A stretch of DNA of 20,667 nt, from contig VHZZ01003319.1 of assembly GCA_009801015.1 (NCBI GenBank), positions 83,748-104,414 on the forward strand, written 5' to 3'. The position numbers were made by a program, and so were the translations under genes. The notes under the pieces were generated by a model, which saw only the letters and a list, made by a program, of their open reading frames with translations, ran no database searches and was not told where the DNA came from. Source of the stretch: Silene noctiflora. Taxonomy: Eukaryota > Streptophyta > Magnoliopsida > Caryophyllales > Caryophyllaceae. Every line of letters starts with the position of its first letter. Positions within the stretch are counted from its first letter, which is position 1. This document shows, piece after piece, positions 18,086 to 20,667 of the stretch.

Positions 18086-18867
18086 TCTACTAAAAGAATA
18101 GGTGAATTTACAAATTTTTCCTCTAAAAAGCATCTTTGTAATTAAGGAAACTATTGATAATTTAATTGTATTCACTAAATAAAAATAATTATAATTATAA
18201 TGCATTTCATAATATAATTCTTTCATTAAAATTAATCTTTTCATCAAATAATATAATTTTCACTAAACACCTAAACTACAATATTTTAATTAAAGTATAA
18301 ATAATAAAAACTAGAAACTATTAAATCTTTTATTGATATTATTATCTGAGAATGACTTGACTCATACTATTTATATACTATGTATAAACAAAACTATAAA
18401 TCGTTTTGATTTCTTTCATAACAAAAAAAAAAAATTGAAGATTTTATAAATTGGAATTATTAGATTTGTGGTATAAAAAAATACATTTCAACACATTACT
18501 CAATTTTCTTGGATTAATTTTCAGTTTTAGTTTTTTTTTTTTTTTTTTTTTGTTTTTTTTTTTATTAATACATAAAAGCACTTTTAATAAACGTTCTTTT
18601 ATGGTCTATTTGATATATTTTTTCAAAACAAAATACAATAACGAGAAAACTGAACAATTAATGAGATACCGGTACCATTGTTATCTCACAGTTCAATTTT
18701 ACTTAGTTTTCTTGAACAATTTTACAATTCAATTTTTTTTATCTCATATCAAAATATAATGACATGAAGTATGAAAAATTAATGAGGTGTTAATTTAGCA
18801 TGATTAAGTAATATAAAAATAAAATCTCTATAAATACCTTGTATTTATTGCGCGGGATCTAAACTAG
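18086..18867 (+). mobile_element. Probable non-autonomous Helitron, 782 bp
   Basis: It starts TCTACTAAAAGAATAG after an A and ends GCGCGGGATCTAAACTAG before a T, fitting the Helitron rule of 5' TC, 3' CTAG and insertion between A and T. A hairpin (ATAAATAC, loop CTT, GTATTTAT; about 18830-18848) lies about 15 bases before the end. There are no terminal inverted repeats or target duplication, as expected. The inside is AT-rich with a long T run (18533-18562) and no helicase, so it is non-autonomous. The ends are recalled from Arabidopsis-type families. Confidence 0.55.
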
Positions 18868-19294
18868 TAAATATTAGTTATGTATAATTTTTTATCAAAA
18901 TTAATTAATCCTAAGGATGAAAATTCAAGAAATTTAAAATTGAATTGTACAGAGTCCATAAAACCAAGAAATTGATTAATTAACAATGTAAATAAAAACC
19001 TAGGGAATCACTAGATTTTGGTGTTGGGGCCCACAACCTCCCTTTTCTTTACGTATATATTTTTTTTTTCTTTTACGTATGAATTGCATTGTACGTCTAT
19101 GAGTGTTGGGCTTTGCTATTAAGTCCAACACACTCTAGACTTTTGTATTTTATTTGAGTTGGGCTGAAAGTGAGGGTGGGCTGGGCCCAGTCCCTCACAA
19201 GTGGGCCAAGACATAGTTTCTTCGTTCATCATTGGTATGATTACATTTTTTTTTTTGGAACTTTGTGATTTGTTTAACACATTAATTTTGCTAG
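18868..19294. other. Remaining 3' part of the S28 gap
   Basis: No exon found. Contains GGGGCCCACAA (about 19026) and GGGCTGGGCCCAG (about 19178-19190) GC islands in AT-rich sequence, possibly repeat-derived. The final TTTTGCTAG (ending 19294) is a good splice acceptor for the next exon. Confidence 0.5.
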
Positions 19295-19538
19295 GCCATT
19301 GTCCGCGACTTTGGAGTTAAAGAATTATTTAACTCAAGTGTATAATTACGTCGCTCAATACAATGGCCGGTTTGGTGAGATTTCAAAATTGTGTAAAGGC
19401 ATAACAGAAATCAACGAGAATGACATCCTCCGAAAAATCGGAGATGCCATCTTATTGTATTCACAGAACCAAGTCTGCAATAACATCACCGTTATGCATT
19501 CATCTGATCTGGCTTCCGTGACCGCCTGGAACTGGCAG
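19295..19538 (+). CDS. S28 gene, exon after the gap (helical SKS-domain segment)
   Basis: The first G completes a codon from a lost exon, then 81 codons run in frame. PLSATLELKNYL, YNYVAQYN and LCKGI correspond to the SKS-type helical domain that caps S28 active sites. ILRKIGDAILLY and AWNWQ follow. The donor is CAG|GTATTC at 19539. Its opening phase shows that the exon formerly joined to it ended after two bases of a codon. Confidence 0.88.
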
Positions 19539-19763
19539 GTATTCAATATTTGTATAACCTGATATCAATCTATCTCCAAGTTGGGCTCATGTTCAAATCC
19601 AACATTTTAAGAAGACTTGTACTTGAGCCCAAATCGTATTATTTTTTCTAAAACAGAGTATTTTTAAGTTTTCAATCCAAAATAATTAAAATCAAATTTC
19701 AAATAAAGTTTTTACATTATATTATAAGTAAATCTCTTATTTAAGGTTTTATAATTCTTGCAG

Positions 19764-19916
19764 GTTTGTAGTGAACTCGTACCCCATCAGGGTTGTGTCG
19801 AGTTTACTATGTTCCCGAGGAGCCCATTCAACCTGCTGTCCTTTGTAGAAGGTTGTTTCGAGAAATATGGAGAATACCCCCATATAGACTGGATTTCGAT
19901 CAACTATGGTGGAAAG
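19764..19916 (+). CDS. S28 gene, VCSELV...WISINYGG exon
   Basis: The exon has 51 codons in phase 0 between a TTGCAG acceptor (ending 19763) and AAG|GTATTA (19917). It joins the previous exon as NWQ-VCSELV, matching W-Q-T-C-S-E of the family. MFPRSPFNLLSF and WISINYGGK are typical. Intron 19539-19763 is short and AT-rich. Confidence 0.88.
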
Positions 19917-20010
19917 GTATTAGTAGGAGCTTTTACTTATATTGATAGACTTATTTCTATTAGTACAGTCAATATCGAGTTGAATGTTAATATCGTATTT
20001 TTTATCGTAG

Positions 20011-20090
20011 GATCTTAAGTCAGCCCTTAAGAAATCAGCAAGTAATATTGTATTTTCAAATGGCTTGCTAGATCCCTTTAGTGGTGCGAG
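20011..20090 (+). CDS. S28 gene, catalytic-aspartate exon
   Basis: DLKSALKKSASNIVFSNGLLDPFSGA: the GLLDPFSG Asp (codon 20071-20073) is the triad aspartate in this family. The acceptor is ATCGTAG (ending 20010) and the donor GAG|GTAAAA. The exon ends after two bases of a Ser codon. Confidence 0.88.
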
Positions 20091-20175
20091 GTAAAATATT
20101 GTCTTTGATTTTAACTTCTCGTTTCTGTTACGTTTTTGTAAACAAATAACAATGTTAATATTTTCCATTTATCAG

Positions 20176-20225
20176 CATCTTAGAAGATATATCAGACACA
20201 GTTGTCGCAGTTACCACCAAGGAAG
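20176..20225 (+). CDS. S28 gene, ILEDISDTVVAV exon
   Basis: C at 20176 completes the split Ser codon. ILEDISDTVVAVTTKEG matches the family. GAAG|GTAATA at 20226 looks like a donor, but no proper acceptor follows before the next coding block. Confidence 0.8.
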
Positions 20226-20244
20226 GTAATATTCACTTTATTTG

Positions 20245-20360
20245 GATCGCATTGTTTAGACTTAAATCCTCCAGAGATTGACGATCCAGACTGGCTTATA
20301 CACCAAAGAGAAAAAGAATTAAAGATGATAAGTCGTTGGATTGAAGCTTCGGCTTCATGA
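20245..20360 (+). CDS. S28 gene, terminal exon with catalytic histidine
   Basis: GSHCLDLNPPEIDDPDWL and a closing KMISRWIEASAS then TGA (20358-20360). The His codon is 20250-20252, the triad histidine. The frame differs from the previous exon by the 19-base remnant 20226-20244 (starts GTAAT, ends TTG). A normal intron would end in AG here. Read-through gives a stop within about 50 bases. Confidence 0.82.
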
Positions 20361-20667
20361 TGTTCTTATTCATCCTCTTATGTTTTGTATGATAGAGCTT
20401 GCTTTCTGATGGCAAAGACACATTGTTTTTGTTGAACGTGTAAAGTTAACATTCGAGCACTTGAGATGTTATTTATGCATTGCTAGATTAAATAAAAAAG
20501 TTTTGACGCCAATTATGTAATTCGACATCATTTGAGCTTGATAAATATTATAAGTATGGGTTCAAAACTAGGTAACAGCCAAATATGTTAACATAGCTTT
20601 GGCCCATTTGGCAACAAGCTATAGGGAAAGTAAAAAGCAAAAACGAGTATAATCGAATGTAAAATAT
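20361..20667 (+). other. S28 3' untranslated region and downstream DNA
   Basis: AATAAA at 20491-20496, 131 bases after the stop, is a plausible poly(A) signal. Beyond it I see no gene. Confidence 0.5.

Larger units (their letters stand above)
15061..20360 (+). pseudogene. Family S28 serine carboxypeptidase (Pro-X carboxypeptidase-like), missing the catalytic-serine exon
   Basis: S28 enzymes remove residues C-terminal to proline, in vacuole/lysosome or apoplast. Exons match the plant family from signal peptide to C-terminus: QPLDHF and FQQRAF in exon 1, HRFYGES and LTSQQALADFA in exon 2, then ELKNYL...AQYN, NWQ-VCSELV, WISINYGG, FSNGLLDPFSG (catalytic Asp) and GSHCLDL (catalytic His). The GGSYGG nucleophile region and surrounding residues, about 130 in relatives, are absent. 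The gap from about 16337 to 19294 holds transposons instead. The terminal intron has shrunk to 19 bases without an AG end, giving a frameshift. These lesions mean no active enzyme. Splice sites of the remaining introns are canonical, so decay may be recent. An assembly gap that lost the exon is an alternative. Confidence 0.85.

Noticed and set aside
18451..18759. 102-residue plus-strand open frame
   Set aside because: Phe-rich translation of T runs inside the probable Helitron; no motif.
1..20667. CRISPR array, phage defence or biosynthetic cluster
   Set aside because: No regularly spaced repeats, cas genes or clustered enzymes; all content fits plant nuclear transposons and one peptidase gene.

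Overview
This window looks like nuclear DNA from a flowering plant, most likely a eudicot. The evidence is one gene with small spliced exons in AT-rich introns (a family S28 serine carboxypeptidase) surrounded by nested transposons of plant type: Copia, LINE, CACTA, hAT, a Mutator-like MITE and a probable Helitron. Short motifs such as TACTCCGTA and GAGACGGTCTC are ones I associate with Caryophyllales (beet, spinach, campion relatives). That placement is recall, not proof. There is no bacterial-style operon, CRISPR array or defence locus.

Layout. Bases 1-60 are the end of a CACTA (En/Spm-type) transposon that continues off the left edge. Bases 165-9770 are a decayed LINE on the minus strand: ORF1 (DUF4283-like domain, zinc knuckle), then ORF2 (endonuclease, reverse transcriptase), with its 3' part missing. 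A complete, apparently very young Copia element (3490-8363) has jumped into LINE ORF1. Its two 244-bp LTRs are identical, it has a perfect 5-bp target duplication, and one long open gag-pol frame. Its LTRs begin TA and end CA instead of TG...CA, and 45 consecutive A's lie between primer site and gag.

Bases 9770-14900 are gene-poor. They hold a fragment of a plant transposon-type ORF (about 10298-10610), a diverged 220-bp direct repeat (10736 and 13179), a degraded hAT-like stretch (about 11948-12443), and a clean 363-bp non-autonomous hAT element (13792-14154) with an 8-bp target duplication.

Bases 14928-20496 hold the S28 (Pro-X carboxypeptidase-like) gene on the plus strand: TATA box, signal peptide, seven recognisable coding segments and a possible poly(A) signal. 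The segment that should carry the catalytic serine (GGSYGG) is absent. Between the flanking exons lies a 3-kb stretch with a 507-bp Mutator-like MITE (9-bp target duplication), a perfect 32-bp inverted repeat around it, and a probable 782-bp Helitron. The last exon junction is also broken: a 19-bp remnant sits where an intron should be, with no AG acceptor, and shifts the frame. I read the gene as a decayed paralogue. Intron 1 carries a probable plastid tRNA-Leu(UAG) fragment and a small tandem repeat.

No functional pathway links these parts. The window records successive transposon insertions and the loss of one peptidase gene. I found no new enzymatic system; the most notable items are the young Copia with unusual termini, its A45 leader, and the S28 gene that kept Asp and His but lost the serine exon.
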